Shown here: positions 18,559 to 27,036 of the stretch, one piece after another
How positions within the stretch are numbered: the stretch's first letter is position 1
Layout of the letters: every line of letters begins with the position of its first letter
Origin: Bacillota bacterium
GTDB lineage: Bacteria; Bacillota; Clostridia; Peptostreptococcales; Anaerovoracaceae
Direction: 5' to 3'
Assembly: GCA_028724585.1 (NCBI GenBank)
Contig: JAQYCQ010000030.1
Span: 1 to 63,882 of the forward strand
Length of the DNA: 63,882 bases
The notes under the pieces: model-generated
What the model saw: the letters and a program-made list of their open reading frames with translations, nothing else
Told to the model about the DNA's origin: nothing
The model's database searches: none
Translations under genes and position numbers: made by a program

Positions 18559-19056
18559 ATGAGCCCAGAAGAAAAAGCCCCGGCGCCTGAGCAGCCGTCA
18601 AGAACTGACCCTAAGAAGATCAATCCTTTACGGAACCCCTTCTACAGGAAATGTTTCGTCTGCGGTCCCGACAATCCTGTCGGCCTGCACCTCGTTAACA
18701 GATACATTGACGGCAAGGCCCACATGGAGTTCACCCCGACCGAAAATATGGCCGGCCTCACCACAAAGAACAAGACCCTCATGCACGGCGGATTCACCGG
18801 CATGCTCTTCGATGAGGTCATGATGTACGCCATGATAGGCCTGGGCATACAGGCAGTCACTCTCAACCTTAACATCGATTACGTCAGCCCTGCCCGCGTA
18901 GGCCACCATATGACAGCCGAATCCTGGATCACCAACAGGGAGCGCAAAAAGATCTGGGCAGCGGCAGAGATCCGCGACGATGAGACCGGAAATATCGTAG
19001 CTAAAGCCACAGGCCTTTACTATCAGGTTGACATGACTTCATTTATAGACGGCTGA
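18559..19056 (+). CDS. PaaI-like hotdog-fold thioesterase
   Basis: A 165-residue hotdog protein likely to hydrolyse acyl-CoA thioesters in the cytosol. The core helix is 'LMHGGFTGMLFDEVMMYAM' (about residues 76-94), with the His-Gly-Gly and acidic residue of PaaI/YbgC-type enzymes, followed by 'VTLNLNIDYVSPARVG'. A short Cys pair, 'CFVCGPDNPVGL', lies near the N-terminus as in many four-hydroxybenzoyl-CoA-like relatives. Pro/Glu-rich residues precede the domain. It is a single-gene unit ending at a strong terminator. The substrate is unknown. Confidence 0.82.
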   Translation: MSPEEKAPAPEQPSRTDPKKINPLRNPFYRKCFVCGPDNPVGLHLVNRYIDGKAHMEFTPTENMAGLTTKNKTLMHGGFTGMLFDEVMMYAMIGLGIQAVTLNLNIDYVSPARVGHHMTAESWITNRERKKIWAAAEIRDDETGNIVAKATGLYYQVDMTSFIDG

Positions 19057-19091
19057 CATGAATTTATAAGCCCGCGCTTCAGAGCAAAAGA

Positions 19092-19123
19092 AAAACCGAC
19101 GCAAAATACTCTGCGTCGGTTTT
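19092..19123. terminator. Terminator between the thioesterase gene and the tRNA operon
   Basis: AAAACCGACGCA pairs with TGCGTCGGTTTT. The A and T flanks allow it to end both the thioesterase mRNA and the leftward tRNA transcript. Confidence 0.9.
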
Positions 19124-19132
19124 ATTTATATA

Positions 19133-19207
19133 TGGAGGCGACACCCAGATTCGAACTGGGGCATAGAGGTTTTGCAGACCTTTGCCTTACCACTTGGCTA
19201 TGTCGCC
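19133..19207 (-). tRNA. tRNA-Cys (GCA)
   Basis: A cloverleaf on the minus strand with acceptor GGCGACA/TGTCGCC, anticodon loop CTGCAAA, and an encoded CCA end. Last of six tRNAs in one operon. Confidence 0.95.
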
Positions 19208-19260
19208 GCATCCATAAAAAAACAGGTACGAACTTGATCGTACACTGGATTAATCAATAC

Positions 19261-19335
19261 TGGCGGGGGTAGCAGGATTCGAACCTGCGCATGATGGAAT
19301 CAGAATCCATTGCCTTACCACTTGGCGATACCCCT
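19261..19335 (-). tRNA. tRNA-Gln (CTG)
   Basis: Anticodon loop TTCTGAT, T-loop GTTCGAATC, and encoded CCA. The first acceptor pair is an A-C mismatch, consistent with the weak 1-72 pair typical of tRNA-Gln. Confidence 0.92.
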
Positions 19336-19368
19336 GCGTAAAGTATGACCAGCTTATTAAATTTTAAC

Positions 19369-19445
19369 TGGGGTGGGTGGTGAGATTCGAACTCACGCAT
19401 ACAGGAGCCACAACCCTGGGTCTTAACCGCTTGACGACACCCACC
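19369..19445 (-). tRNA. tRNA-His (GTG)
   Basis: Anticodon loop TTGTGGC. An extra 5' G pairs with C73, the hallmark of tRNA-His. CCA is encoded. Confidence 0.95.
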
Positions 19446-19467
19446 ATACGTAACTGGTTTGTTAAAA

Positions 19468-19545
19468 TGGCGACCCGGAACAGGCTCGAACTGTCGACCT
19501 CCAGCGTGACAGGCTGGCATTCTAAACCAACTGAACTACCGGGCC
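19468..19545 (-). tRNA. tRNA-Asp (GTC)
   Basis: Acceptor GGCCCGG/CCGGGTC with one G-T pair, anticodon loop CTGTCAC, discriminator G, and encoded CCA. Confidence 0.95.
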
Positions 19546-19571
19546 GCATACAGCGACTTGAATCGCCACAA

Positions 19572-19647
19572 TGGTGGGCGCTATAGGGCTCGAACCTATG
19601 GCCTCCTGCTTGTAAGGCAGATGCTCTCCCAGCTGAGCTAAGCGCCC
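19572..19647 (-). tRNA. tRNA-Val (TAC)
   Basis: Acceptor GGGCGCT/AGCGCCC, anticodon loop CTTACAA, and encoded CCA. Confidence 0.95.
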
Positions 19648-19664
19648 ATATGAAACAACAAAAA

Positions 19665-19741
19665 TGGTAGCGGGAATAGGAATCGAACCTACGACCTTCC
19701 GGGTATGAACCGGGCGCTCTAGCCATCTGAGCTATCCCGCC
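19665..19741 (-). tRNA. tRNA-Met (CAT), elongator type
   Basis: Anticodon loop TTCATAC and acceptor GGCGGGA/TCCCGCT. The 5' end begins with G, not the mismatched C of initiator tRNA, so it reads as elongator Met; a tRNA-Ile2 with modified CAT cannot be fully excluded. First gene of the operon. Confidence 0.88.
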
Positions 19742-19796
19742 ACGCATAATCATCATCGAATCTTGATCAGCAACTCGCTGAGCAAGACCGAGATTT

Positions 19797-19825
19797 ATAT
19801 TAGCACACATTCGGGTGTCGGTCAA
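19797..19825 (-). promoter_or_regulatory. tRNA operon promoter
   Basis: TTGACC (19820-19825) and TAATAT (19797-19802) are separated by 17 bp. They read leftward into tRNA-Met, about 55 bp away. Confidence 0.85.
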
Positions 19826-19829
19826 CAAC

Positions 19830-20351
19830 TTTTTTAAAAAAGTTTTAAAAGCAGTTGTTTTTCCGATCCAGCCGGCTGCCGCTTTTTCGTTGCTTGATTA
19901 GTATAACTCAAACACGCCTTTAACACAACAGAAAATTATAACTTTTTCCAAACAATTTTTTTACATGAGCTGACCTGAGACATGCTGAGGTCCGATCTGC
20001 GAATCAAACCCTCTTCCAGCCGCAAAGAGATCTGCCGAGACCGGAGGGCCGATCAGCGAGCGCCGCTCTTCCGGCCGGAGGCGGAACGCGCGGGCCCGGC
20101 GCGGCAGGCAGCAGCGCGCGTTCTACAGTTATGTGCGGCAATTATAATGTGGAAATAATATACTTCAGGCCTTATAATTAATTAACAGAAACGGTACGCC
20201 TGCGCTCTTTTGCGGTTTTCCCGCAGGGATCTGTCAGCGGAGCTGACGCAGGGCGCCCGCTTCACATAGATCCGTTCATTCCGCCTGTTCCGCTCCCGCG
20301 GCGGGCGCATACGACCTTTAAAATATATACCAATCCGGAGGAAATGATAAA
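19830..20351. other. Non-coding gap between the tRNA operon and the MoxR gene
   Basis: No supported gene. The left part is A/T-rich, and 20030-20120 is very G/C-rich with several short inverted segments. One family palindrome lies at 20233-20247. A good ribosome site (CCGGAGG) closes the region before the MoxR gene. Confidence 0.6.
20233..20247. repeat. C-GGA-G palindrome upstream of the MoxR gene
   Basis: GTCAG-CGGAG-CTGAC, flanked by GCGG...CCGC and GGCGCCC segments that could extend the structure. Confidence 0.8.
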
Positions 20352-21179
20352 ATGCTTGAAAACATCAAGGAAAGCACAAAATACGTCGCTTCGCCTGAGC
20401 TCATGAATTCAGTCAACATAGCTATGGCGCTGCAGAAGCCTCTTCTCATCAAGGGCGAGCCGGGCACCGGCAAGACTATGCTGGCGGAAGCCATCGCCGA
20501 ATCCATGAACATGGACCTGATCATCTGGAACATCAAGTCCACTACTAAAGCCCAGGACGGACTTTACGTATACGACGCTGTACAGAGGCTGTACGACAGC
20601 CAGTTCGGCGGCGAGGGTGTAGACGATATCAAGAAGTACATAAAGCTGGGCAAGCTTGGCGAGGCTTTCTCGCGCGAGGACCAGGTAGTGCTGCTGATAG
20701 ACGAGATAGACAAGGCTGACCTGGAGTTCCCTAACGACCTGCTCTGGGAGCTGGACAAGATGGAATTCTACATCCCTGAGACCAAGGAAACCATCAAGGC
20801 TAAAAAACGCCCTATCGTTATCATAACGTCCAACGCTGAGAAGGAGCTGCCTGACGCCTTCCTGAGGCGCTGCATCTTCCACTTCATCGAGTTCCCTAAC
20901 GCTGAGAAGATGTACGAGATAGTTCACGTCCACTACCCTGATATAGAGCAGAATCTCCTCGACCAGGCTATGGCCGCTTTCTATATGATCAGGTCTATCC
21001 CTGACATCCAGAAGAAGCCGTCGACATCGGAGCTTCTGGACTGGCTGCAGGCTATGGTCCTGGGCGGCATCAAGCCGGACCGCATTGAGAAGGACTTCCC
21101 GTTCGTGGGCACTCTGCTCAAGAAGAACCAGGATATCGACGCCTTTAAGCAGAGCAGGCGCAGAGGTCTCCACTTCTAA
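20352..21179 (+). CDS. MoxR-type AAA+ ATPase
   Basis: A 275-residue AAA+ ATPase of the MoxR/RavA group, thought to remodel or assemble metal or protein complexes together with a VWA partner. Walker A is 'GEPGTGKTML' (about residues 37-46). Walker B is 'VVLLIDEIDKAD', sensor 1 is 'IVIITSNAEKELPDAFLRRC', which also holds the Arg finger region, and a helical lid domain follows. The VWA gene starts 12 bp downstream, the classic MoxR-VWA pair. The client is unknown; no obvious target gene is adjacent. Confidence 0.92.
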   Translation: MLENIKESTKYVASPELMNSVNIAMALQKPLLIKGEPGTGKTMLAEAIAESMNMDLIIWNIKSTTKAQDGLYVYDAVQRLYDSQFGGEGVDDIKKYIKLGKLGEAFSREDQVVLLIDEIDKADLEFPNDLLWELDKMEFYIPETKETIKAKKRPIVIITSNAEKELPDAFLRRCIFHFIEFPNAEKMYEIVHVHYPDIEQNLLDQAMAAFYMIRSIPDIQKKPSTSELLDWLQAMVLGGIKPDRIEKDFPFVGTLLKKNQDIDAFKQSRRRGLHF

Positions 21180-21191
21180 GGAGGGCGCCGT

Positions 21192-22391
21192 ATGTTTATT
21201 AAATTTTTCTTTCTGCTCAGGCAGCGCGGGCTCAAGGTCTCGCTCAATGAGTGGATGGCTCTGACGGACGCGCTCAACAGGGGCCTGGGCCAGTCCAGCC
21301 TGACTGCTTTCTATTATCTGTGCAGGGCTGTGCTGATCAAGACAGAGGCCGATTACGATAAGTTCGACCTGGCTTTCGCGGAGTTCTTCAGGGGCGTGGA
21401 AACGCCTGAGGATATCCCGGAGGAGGTCTGGGACTGGCTGGACAAGGAGCTCAAGGAGCCTTCTGAGGCTTTCAACGCGGCTATGCAGAGACTTCAGAAG
21501 TACGACTTCGACCAGCTGCAGAAGATGCTGGAGGAGCGTCTCAAGGAACAGCACGAGGAGCACAACGGAGGCGGCTACTGGATAGGCACCGGAGGCACTT
21601 CGCCTTTCGGCCACGGCGGCTACAACCCGGCCGGCATCAGGATCGGCGGCGAAAGCCGTCACCGTTCGGCTGTACAGGTAGCCGGGGAGCGTAACTTCAG
21701 GGACTTCAGAGAAGACAATACGCTCGATATCAGGAACTTCCAGATGGCCTTCAGGAAGCTGCGCCAGTTCTCCTCGAGAAACGACGGCCCTAAGACCGAG
21801 CTGGATATAGACAAATCCATAGAAGAGACCAGCAACAACGCCGGCCTGCTCAAGCTGGTGTTCAACAGGCCGAGGAAAAATACCGTAAAGGTTCTCCTCC
21901 TCTTTGACTCGGCGGGCTCCATGTCCGTTTACAGCAGGCTGTGCAGCCAGCTCTTCCAGGCGGCCTACCAGTCTAACCACTTCAAGTCGCTGCATGTGTT
22001 CTATTTCCACAACTGCTTCTATCAGGAGCTGTTCACTGACCCCAGCTGCCGCAGGACCTCTACCATCGACACAAACTGGATCCTCAGGAACCTGTCCAGC
22101 GAGTACAAGGTCATCATCGTCGGCGACGGCACTATGGCGCCTTCCGAGCTGCTCAGGGCCGGCGGAGCTTCATACCGTTCTGCCTACAACCCGGAGCCGG
22201 GCCTGGTATGGCTGCAGCGCGTACAGAAGCACTTCGACCACGTGGTATGGCTGAATCCTATCAAGAAGGCCAACTGGGACTACGTCTACGGCAACCAGAC
22301 CCTGTCCCTGATCCGCCAGGTCTTCCCTATGTATGAGCTGACGCTCGAGGGACTGGATGGAGCCATAAAAAAACTGCTCGTCAACAGGTAA
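21192..22391 (+). CDS. CoxE-like VWA-domain protein
   Basis: The 399-residue partner of the upstream MoxR ATPase, of the CoxE/YehP-like type. The N-terminal half is helical ('RQRGLKVSLNEWMALTDAL') followed by a Gly-rich loop (about residues 118-150). The VWA domain starts near residue 230 with 'VLLLFDSAGSMS', the metal-ion adhesion site. The usual D-x-S-x-S reads D-S-A-G-S, so one metal-coordinating Ser is replaced by Ala. 'VIIVGDGTMAPSEL' supplies the later acidic ligand. No signal peptide or membrane helix, so a cytosolic role is likely. Confidence 0.88.
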   Translation: MFIKFFFLLRQRGLKVSLNEWMALTDALNRGLGQSSLTAFYYLCRAVLIKTEADYDKFDLAFAEFFRGVETPEDIPEEVWDWLDKELKEPSEAFNAAMQRLQKYDFDQLQKMLEERLKEQHEEHNGGGYWIGTGGTSPFGHGGYNPAGIRIGGESRHRSAVQVAGERNFRDFREDNTLDIRNFQMAFRKLRQFSSRNDGPKTELDIDKSIEETSNNAGLLKLVFNRPRKNTVKVLLLFDSAGSMSVYSRLCSQLFQAAYQSNHFKSLHVFYFHNCFYQELFTDPSCRRTSTIDTNWILRNLSSEYKVIIVGDGTMAPSELLRAGGASYRSAYNPEPGLVWLQRVQKHFDHVVWLNPIKKANWDYVYGNQTLSLIRQVFPMYELTLEGLDGAIKKLLVNR

Positions 22392-22413
22392 TGATAATAC
22401 CGCGGACCTGCGA

Positions 22414-22445
22414 TCGCTCCGCGAACATGAGGCGGCTCCGCCGCC
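22414..22445. repeat. C-GGA-G palindrome pair after the VWA gene
   Basis: TCG-CTCCG-CGA (22414-22424) and GGCGG-CTCCG-CCGCC (22431-22445). These stems differ from all neighbours yet pair perfectly. Confidence 0.8.
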
Positions 22446-22458
22446 AGACAGAACGCAA

Positions 22459-22490
22459 AACACCCCTGCGACAAACGCGGGGGTGTCTTT
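22459..22490. terminator. Terminator between VWA and proC
   Basis: ACACCCCTGCG pairs with CGCGGGGGTGT over a short loop and is followed by TTTTT on the plus strand. It may also serve the convergent proC transcript. Confidence 0.8.
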
Positions 22491-22503
22491 TTACGCGGTT
22501 TTT

Positions 22504-22539
22504 CCGGCGCTCCGCGCCGGTCCTGTCAACGAAGTTGAC
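22504..22539. repeat. C-GGA-G / C-GAA-G palindrome pair before proC end
   Basis: CCGGCG-CTCCG-CGCCGG (22504-22520) and GTCAA-CGAAG-TTGAC (22525-22539). The second carries a GAA core and A/T pairs where other units carry G/C pairs. Confidence 0.85.
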
Positions 22540-22563
22540 GCAGGTTTCTGACTTTTTAATATT

Positions 22564-23361
22564 TTAAAGTTCTTTTGATTTTTCTGTCGCGGCTGTCACG
22601 GCTTCTATGACCGTGGACCTGAGGCCGCCAGCCTCCAGCTCGCGCACTCCTTCTATCGTAGTTCCTCCCGGAGAGCATACCGCGTCTTTGAGTTCAGCGG
22701 GATGACCTCCTGTCTCCAGCACCATTCTCGCGGAACCGAGCACTGTCTGTGCCGCCAGCTGTACGGCCTGTTTTCTTGGGAGGCCGTTCAGCACACCGCC
22801 GTCGGCCAGGGCTTCTATGAACATATAGACGTATGCCGGGCCGGAGCCTGAAAGGCCGGTGACCGCGTCCATGAGGGATTCCGGAACTTCCTGTACGAGG
22901 CCTATGCCCGCGAAGATCTTCTCTACTTTTTCGTAGTCTTCGTCTGTAACGAACTCGCTCCTGGAGAGGGCTGTCATCCCGCTGCCGACCAGAGCAGGAG
23001 TATTAGGCATAGCCCTTACTATCCTGCGGGCTGTAGCGCATGACGCTGCCAGGCTCTCTATCGTCCTTCCGGCCGCTATTGAGACCAGGATCTTCTTCTC
23101 CGTGAACGCCGGCTCTATGTCATAGAGCACCTCTGCCACATTGCCGGGCTTTACCGCGATCAGAACTATGTCGCTGGCCGCAGTCAGGGCCTCTGCCGAG
23201 GCGCTGACCGAAAATCCCAGCTGCTCCGCCATCTCTTTCAGCTTATCCGGATGATGGCCGCAGACGATTATGTCCTCCGGGCTCATTCCCGCTGTTATGC
23301 AGCCCTTGATTATCGCGCTTCCCATGTTACCCGCGCCTATTACTCCAAGTTTCACTGACAA
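22564..23361 (-). CDS. proC: Pyrroline-5-carboxylate reductase
   Basis: The last step of proline synthesis, reducing pyrroline-5-carboxylate with NAD(P)H. The 265-residue protein has the Rossmann motif 'GVIGAGNMGSAI', 'AVKPGNVAEVL', 'RAMPNTPALVGSGMTAL' and the signature 'LSGSGPAYVYMFIEALADGGV', then 'DAVCSPGGTTIEGVRELE'. It is the last gene of the proA-purB-proB-proC run, 33 bp after proB. Confidence 0.96.
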   Translation of the reverse strand: MSVKLGVIGAGNMGSAIIKGCITAGMSPEDIIVCGHHPDKLKEMAEQLGFSVSASAEALTAASDIVLIAVKPGNVAEVLYDIEPAFTEKKILVSIAAGRTIESLAASCATARRIVRAMPNTPALVGSGMTALSRSEFVTDEDYEKVEKIFAGIGLVQEVPESLMDAVTGLSGSGPAYVYMFIEALADGGVLNGLPRKQAVQLAAQTVLGSARMVLETGGHPAELKDAVCSPGGTTIEGVRELEAGGLRSTVIEAVTAATEKSKEL

Positions 23362-23394
23362 ACACCTCCGTCGATCTTATACATGTCTATCTGT

Positions 23395-24204
23395 CTATTT
23401 TCTTGCCGGGCTGCCGCTGAAAACGGTGGCTTTTTCTTCGCCCCTCTCCAGCTTGCCCAGTATGTCCTCTTTGCGGCTGTTTACCAGCAGCATCGATGTC
23501 CCGTAGCGGTTTACGATCTCGGCAGCGTTTATCTTGGTAACGATGCCGCCTGTGCCGAAATCGCTCTTTCCTTTAGTGTCTATGCTCCTGCGGAGCCCGT
23601 CAACGTCCTCTACCAGCTCTATCAGACGGGCATCGTCATAAGTATGAGGGTCCTTGTCGTAAACGCCGTCTATATCGCTCATGAGTATGAGCAGGTCCGC
23701 CGCCCAGAGATTGGCGACGAGGGCGCTCAGAGTGTCGTTGTCGCCTATGCTGAACTCATCGATGCTTACGCTGTCGTTCTCGTTGATGATAGGCACTACT
23801 CCCTCATCTACTAGTGTGAAGAGAGCGTTCCTGATGTTGAGCTCGCGGTGAGGCTCGTTGAAGTCCTCGCCTGTAAGGAGGATCTGACCTACATGCAGAC
23901 CGTACTCGCCGAAGAACTCTTTATACGCGTTCATCAGCTCCACCTGGCCTATGGCGCACAGAGCCTGCTTATAGTTTATGTCGTTCTTGCGCGCCCATTT
24001 ATTGATGGCGCCTACTCCGCTGACCGCGGCTCCGCTCGATACGACTACCACCCGCTTGCCCTCGTCTATCAGATGCATTATCTGACCGACTATGTGCTTC
24101 ATGATCTCCTTGTCGACCTTGCCCTCTTTATTTGAAATAGTATTGCTGCCCAGCTTTATGACGATCTTGCGAGCGCTGCTGAGCAATTCTGCCGGTGTAT
24201 TCAT
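23395..24204 (-). CDS. proB: Glutamate 5-kinase
   Basis: Phosphorylates glutamate for proline synthesis and is the step usually inhibited by proline. The 269-residue protein is the amino-acid-kinase domain only: 'IVIKLGSNTIS' at the N-terminus, 'VVVVSSGAAVSGVG', 'NENDSVS', and 'FGTGGIVTKINAAEI'. The C-terminal PUA domain of the 367-residue E. coli enzyme is missing, as in some Bacillota. A long hairpin (24222-24254) lies just upstream of its start. Confidence 0.95.
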   Translation of the reverse strand: MNTPAELLSSARKIVIKLGSNTISNKEGKVDKEIMKHIVGQIMHLIDEGKRVVVVSSGAAVSGVGAINKWARKNDINYKQALCAIGQVELMNAYKEFFGEYGLHVGQILLTGEDFNEPHRELNIRNALFTLVDEGVVPIINENDSVSIDEFSIGDNDTLSALVANLWAADLLILMSDIDGVYDKDPHTYDDARLIELVEDVDGLRRSIDTKGKSDFGTGGIVTKINAAEIVNRYGTSMLLVNSRKEDILGKLERGEEKATVFSGSPARK

Positions 24205-24221
24205 ATTTTCCTCTGATATAT

Positions 24222-24254
24222 CGGGAGCACGCGATCATGCTCCGCGTGCTCCCG
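24222..24254. repeat. Long perfect hairpin upstream of proB
   Basis: CGGGAGCACGCG pairs perfectly over 12 bp with CGCGTGCTCCCG around a 9-base loop that holds CATGCTC. It lies in the purB-proB gap of an operon and has no T-run, so it is not a simple terminator. Its left arm recurs alone at 12815-12826. Confidence 0.6.
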
Positions 24255-24301
24255 CTTAAATTCCATTTGTTTTTGCGGCTTTTCGCCGTGCTACCGTATA
24301 T

Positions 24302-25735
24302 TTATACGTTGAGCACTACCTCATGTCCCAGATATTCCTTGTTATCCTCAAGTACAGGCTTGATGTACTCAGCGAGGAACTCGCTTACCTGCTGTGAAGA
24401 ACGTCCTATGTAGTCCGAAGGGTTTGTGAGCCTGGATACGTCTTCTTCTGACAGGCCGAACATAGGGTCCTTAGCGATCCTGTCGAGCAGGTCGTTAGGC
24501 TTGCCGAATTCCTTTACCTGCTGAGAAGCCTGCATGGAGAGCTGTCTGATCTCCTCGTGGAGCTCCTGCCTGTCTCCGCCCTTCTTAACTGATTCCATGA
24601 TGATGTTCTCTGTAGCCATGAACGGGATCTCCGCCATGATATGGCTGTTGATGACTTCCCTGTAAACTACCAGGCCTGAGCATACGTTAGTCGCGATCTC
24701 CAGCACAGCGTCTATAGCCATGAAGCTCTCAGGGAGGATGAGCCTCCTGTTGGCCGAATCGTCCAGAGTACGCTCGAACCACTGAGTTGAAGCTGTCATA
24801 GCCGCTGACATAGTGTTAGATACCACGTATCTGCTCAGTGAAGCTATCCTCTCGCTCCTCATAGGGTTGCGCTTGTAGGCCATGGCTGAAGAACCGATCT
24901 GCTTCTTCTCGAACGGCTCCTCTATCTCCTTGAGGTGCTGCAGAAGCCTGATATCGTTTGTCATCTTGTGAGCGCTCTCAGCGATACCGGCCAGTACCGC
25001 CAGTACCTTGTAGTCCATCTTTCTGGTGTAAGTCTGGCCTGAAACAGGTACAGCCTTCTCGAATCCCATCTTCTCGCATACCTTCCTGTCGAGAGCCTTT
25101 ACCTTGTCGGTATCTCCCTCGAAGAGATCCATGAAGCTGGCCTGTGTGCCTGTAGTACCCTTGACGCCGAGCATCATCAGCTTGTCTATCAGCTCGCACA
25201 CGTCGAGATAGTCGAAATAGAAGTCCTGCATCCAGAGAGTGGCTCTCTTGCCTACAGTAGTGAGCTGGGCCGGCTGGAAATGGGTGAATCCCAGAGTCGG
25301 CAGGTCCTTATACTCGTCAGCGAACTTAGCCAGCCTCGACAGCAGGTCAGCCAGCTTGTGCTTTATGATGATCAGGCCTTCCTTCATCTGGATGACGTCC
25401 GTATTGTCGCCTACATAAGCGCTTGTAGCTCCCAGGTGGATGATACCCTTTGCCTTAGGGCACTGTACTCCGTAAGCGTAAACGTGGCTCATTACGTCGT
25501 GGCGTACTTCCTTCTCGCGCGCCTGTGCCACATCGTAGTTGATATCGTAGATGTGCTCCTTCATCTCTGCGATCTGCTCGTCGGTGATATTGAGCCCCAG
25601 CTCCTTTTCAGTCTCGGCAAGGGCGATCCACAGCTTTCTCCATGTAGAAAACTTCATGTCCGGCGAAAATACGTGGGACATCTCCTTGCTGGTATATCTT
25701 GTGATCAGCGGATTTTCATAATTGGGTTTACTCAT
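24302..25735 (-). CDS. purB: Adenylosuccinate lyase
   Basis: Cleaves adenylosuccinate and SAICAR in purine synthesis. The 477-residue protein carries 'HDVMSHVYAYG', 'HLGATSAYVGDNTD' with the catalytic His, 'GFTHFQPAQLTTVGKRATLW', and the fumarase-superfamily signature 'GSSAMAYKRNPMRSERI' with the catalytic Ser loop. AGGAGG precedes the start. It sits between proA and proB inside a proline operon, an unusual placement that links purine and proline genes on one transcript. Confidence 0.96.
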   Translation of the reverse strand: MSKPNYENPLITRYTSKEMSHVFSPDMKFSTWRKLWIALAETEKELGLNITDEQIAEMKEHIYDINYDVAQAREKEVRHDVMSHVYAYGVQCPKAKGIIHLGATSAYVGDNTDVIQMKEGLIIIKHKLADLLSRLAKFADEYKDLPTLGFTHFQPAQLTTVGKRATLWMQDFYFDYLDVCELIDKLMMLGVKGTTGTQASFMDLFEGDTDKVKALDRKVCEKMGFEKAVPVSGQTYTRKMDYKVLAVLAGIAESAHKMTNDIRLLQHLKEIEEPFEKKQIGSSAMAYKRNPMRSERIASLSRYVVSNTMSAAMTASTQWFERTLDDSANRRLILPESFMAIDAVLEIATNVCSGLVVYREVINSHIMAEIPFMATENIIMESVKKGGDRQELHEEIRQLSMQASQQVKEFGKPNDLLDRIAKDPMFGLSEEDVSRLTNPSDYIGRSSQQVSEFLAEYIKPVLEDNKEYLGHEVVLNV

Positions 25736-25744
25736 CTTTTCCTC

Positions 25745-27022
25745 CTAAAGATCCTTGAAATGGAACTGCCTGGCTCCGGAAGCGTAATCGCCTACGATCT
25801 GGCCGTTTCCGTAAAGCCTGTATTTATATGTTACGAGACCCTCGAGGCCGACCGGTCCCCTGGCGTGGATCTTACCGGTGCTTATACCGACCTCTGCCCC
25901 GAATCCATATCTGAAGCCGTCAGCGAACCTTGTCGAGCAGTTGCGGTAAACGCCGGCTGAATCGACCAGATCCATGAAGTGCTCCGCCGCCGCGTCGTCG
26001 TTGGTGATGATAGAATCGGTATGGTGGGATCCGTAAGTGTTTATATGGTCAATGGCTTCATCTATGTCCGAAACTATCTTAGCGGAAATGATGAAGTCAA
26101 GGTATTCAGTGCTGAAATCCTCTTCCGCGGCTTCCGCGCACTCCGTGCGCTCGCGGACCTCCGGCGTTCCCCTCAGCTCTACGCCTGCGGCCCGGAAAGC
26201 TTCGCCCAGCTTAGGGAGCAGCTCGTCCGCTATGTCCTTATGGACGAGCAGTGTCTCAGCGGCATTGCATGCTGCCGCGTACTGGGTCTTCGCGTCCAGT
26301 ATGATCTTAACCGCCATATCGGTATCGGCGTCCTTGTCCACATAGATGTGGCATATGCCGTCAGCGTGGCCCATAACAGGGATCTTGGTATTATCCATGA
26401 TGTGGCGCACAAAGGCATTCGATCCCCTCGGGATCAGGAGGTCGACGGAGTCGTCGCATTTCAGGAGCTGGTCTATGTCGTCATGGGTTTCGGCCAGCAT
26501 CATGAAGCCGTCAGGCATTCCCGCTGACACAGCAGCTTCGTAGATGACGCTGAAGAGCTTCCTGTTTGTCCTCTTGGCCTCGCTGCCGCCCTTTAAGATA
26601 GAGCAGTTGCCGCTCTTGAGGCAGAGCGTGGAAACCTGGACCATGGCGTCAGGACGGGCTTCGAAAATGACACCGATGACACCGATAGGCACCGTCTGCC
26701 TTATCAGAGTCAGGCCCTCGTCCAGCTGGCGTTTGAGCTGGATCTTTCCCACAGGATCCTCGAGGCCGATCAGCTGGTCTATGCCGCCCAGAACATCGGC
26801 GATCTTTTCATCCCCGAACTTCAGCCTCTTGAGCACAGGAGCCGGGATGCCGTTCTCCTTAGCCGCGGCCATATCCTCGGCGTTGGCTTCTTTTATCTCG
26901 TCTTTATGGGCTGTTATGGCGTCAGCTATGGCCCTGAGCGCTGTATTGCGTGTCTCTATGTCCGTATTGGCCGTTTTAGGGCTTACGCGCTTCATAGCGC
27001 GGGCCTTTTCGTGGATAGTCAT
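25745..27022 (-). CDS. proA: Gamma-glutamyl phosphate reductase
   Basis: Reduces gamma-glutamyl phosphate to glutamate semialdehyde with NADPH. The 425-residue protein shows 'IPIGVIGVIFEARPD' (written with V-P-I-G here), 'LKGGSEAKRTNRKL', the catalytic Cys in 'TQYAAACNAAETLLVH', and 'NCSTRFADGFRYGFGAEVGIST'. AGGAG precedes MTIHEKAR; an upstream in-frame Met overlaps the preceding gene. A palindrome GCGCA-CTCCG-TGCGC (26136-26150) lies within the gene in a variable region before 'EEDFSTEYLD'. Confidence 0.96.
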   Translation of the reverse strand: MTIHEKARAMKRVSPKTANTDIETRNTALRAIADAITAHKDEIKEANAEDMAAAKENGIPAPVLKRLKFGDEKIADVLGGIDQLIGLEDPVGKIQLKRQLDEGLTLIRQTVPIGVIGVIFEARPDAMVQVSTLCLKSGNCSILKGGSEAKRTNRKLFSVIYEAAVSAGMPDGFMMLAETHDDIDQLLKCDDSVDLLIPRGSNAFVRHIMDNTKIPVMGHADGICHIYVDKDADTDMAVKIILDAKTQYAAACNAAETLLVHKDIADELLPKLGEAFRAAGVELRGTPEVRERTECAEAAEEDFSTEYLDFIISAKIVSDIDEAIDHINTYGSHHTDSIITNDDAAAEHFMDLVDSAGVYRNCSTRFADGFRYGFGAEVGISTGKIHARGPVGLEGLVTYKYRLYGNGQIVGDYASGARQFHFKDL

Positions 27023-27036
27023 ATTAAAGTCTCCTT

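Noticed and set aside
20409-22010. 533-codon minus-strand frame opposite the MoxR and VWA genes
   Set aside because: It spans two real genes and their junction on the other strand, so it is a shadow of G/C-rich codons.
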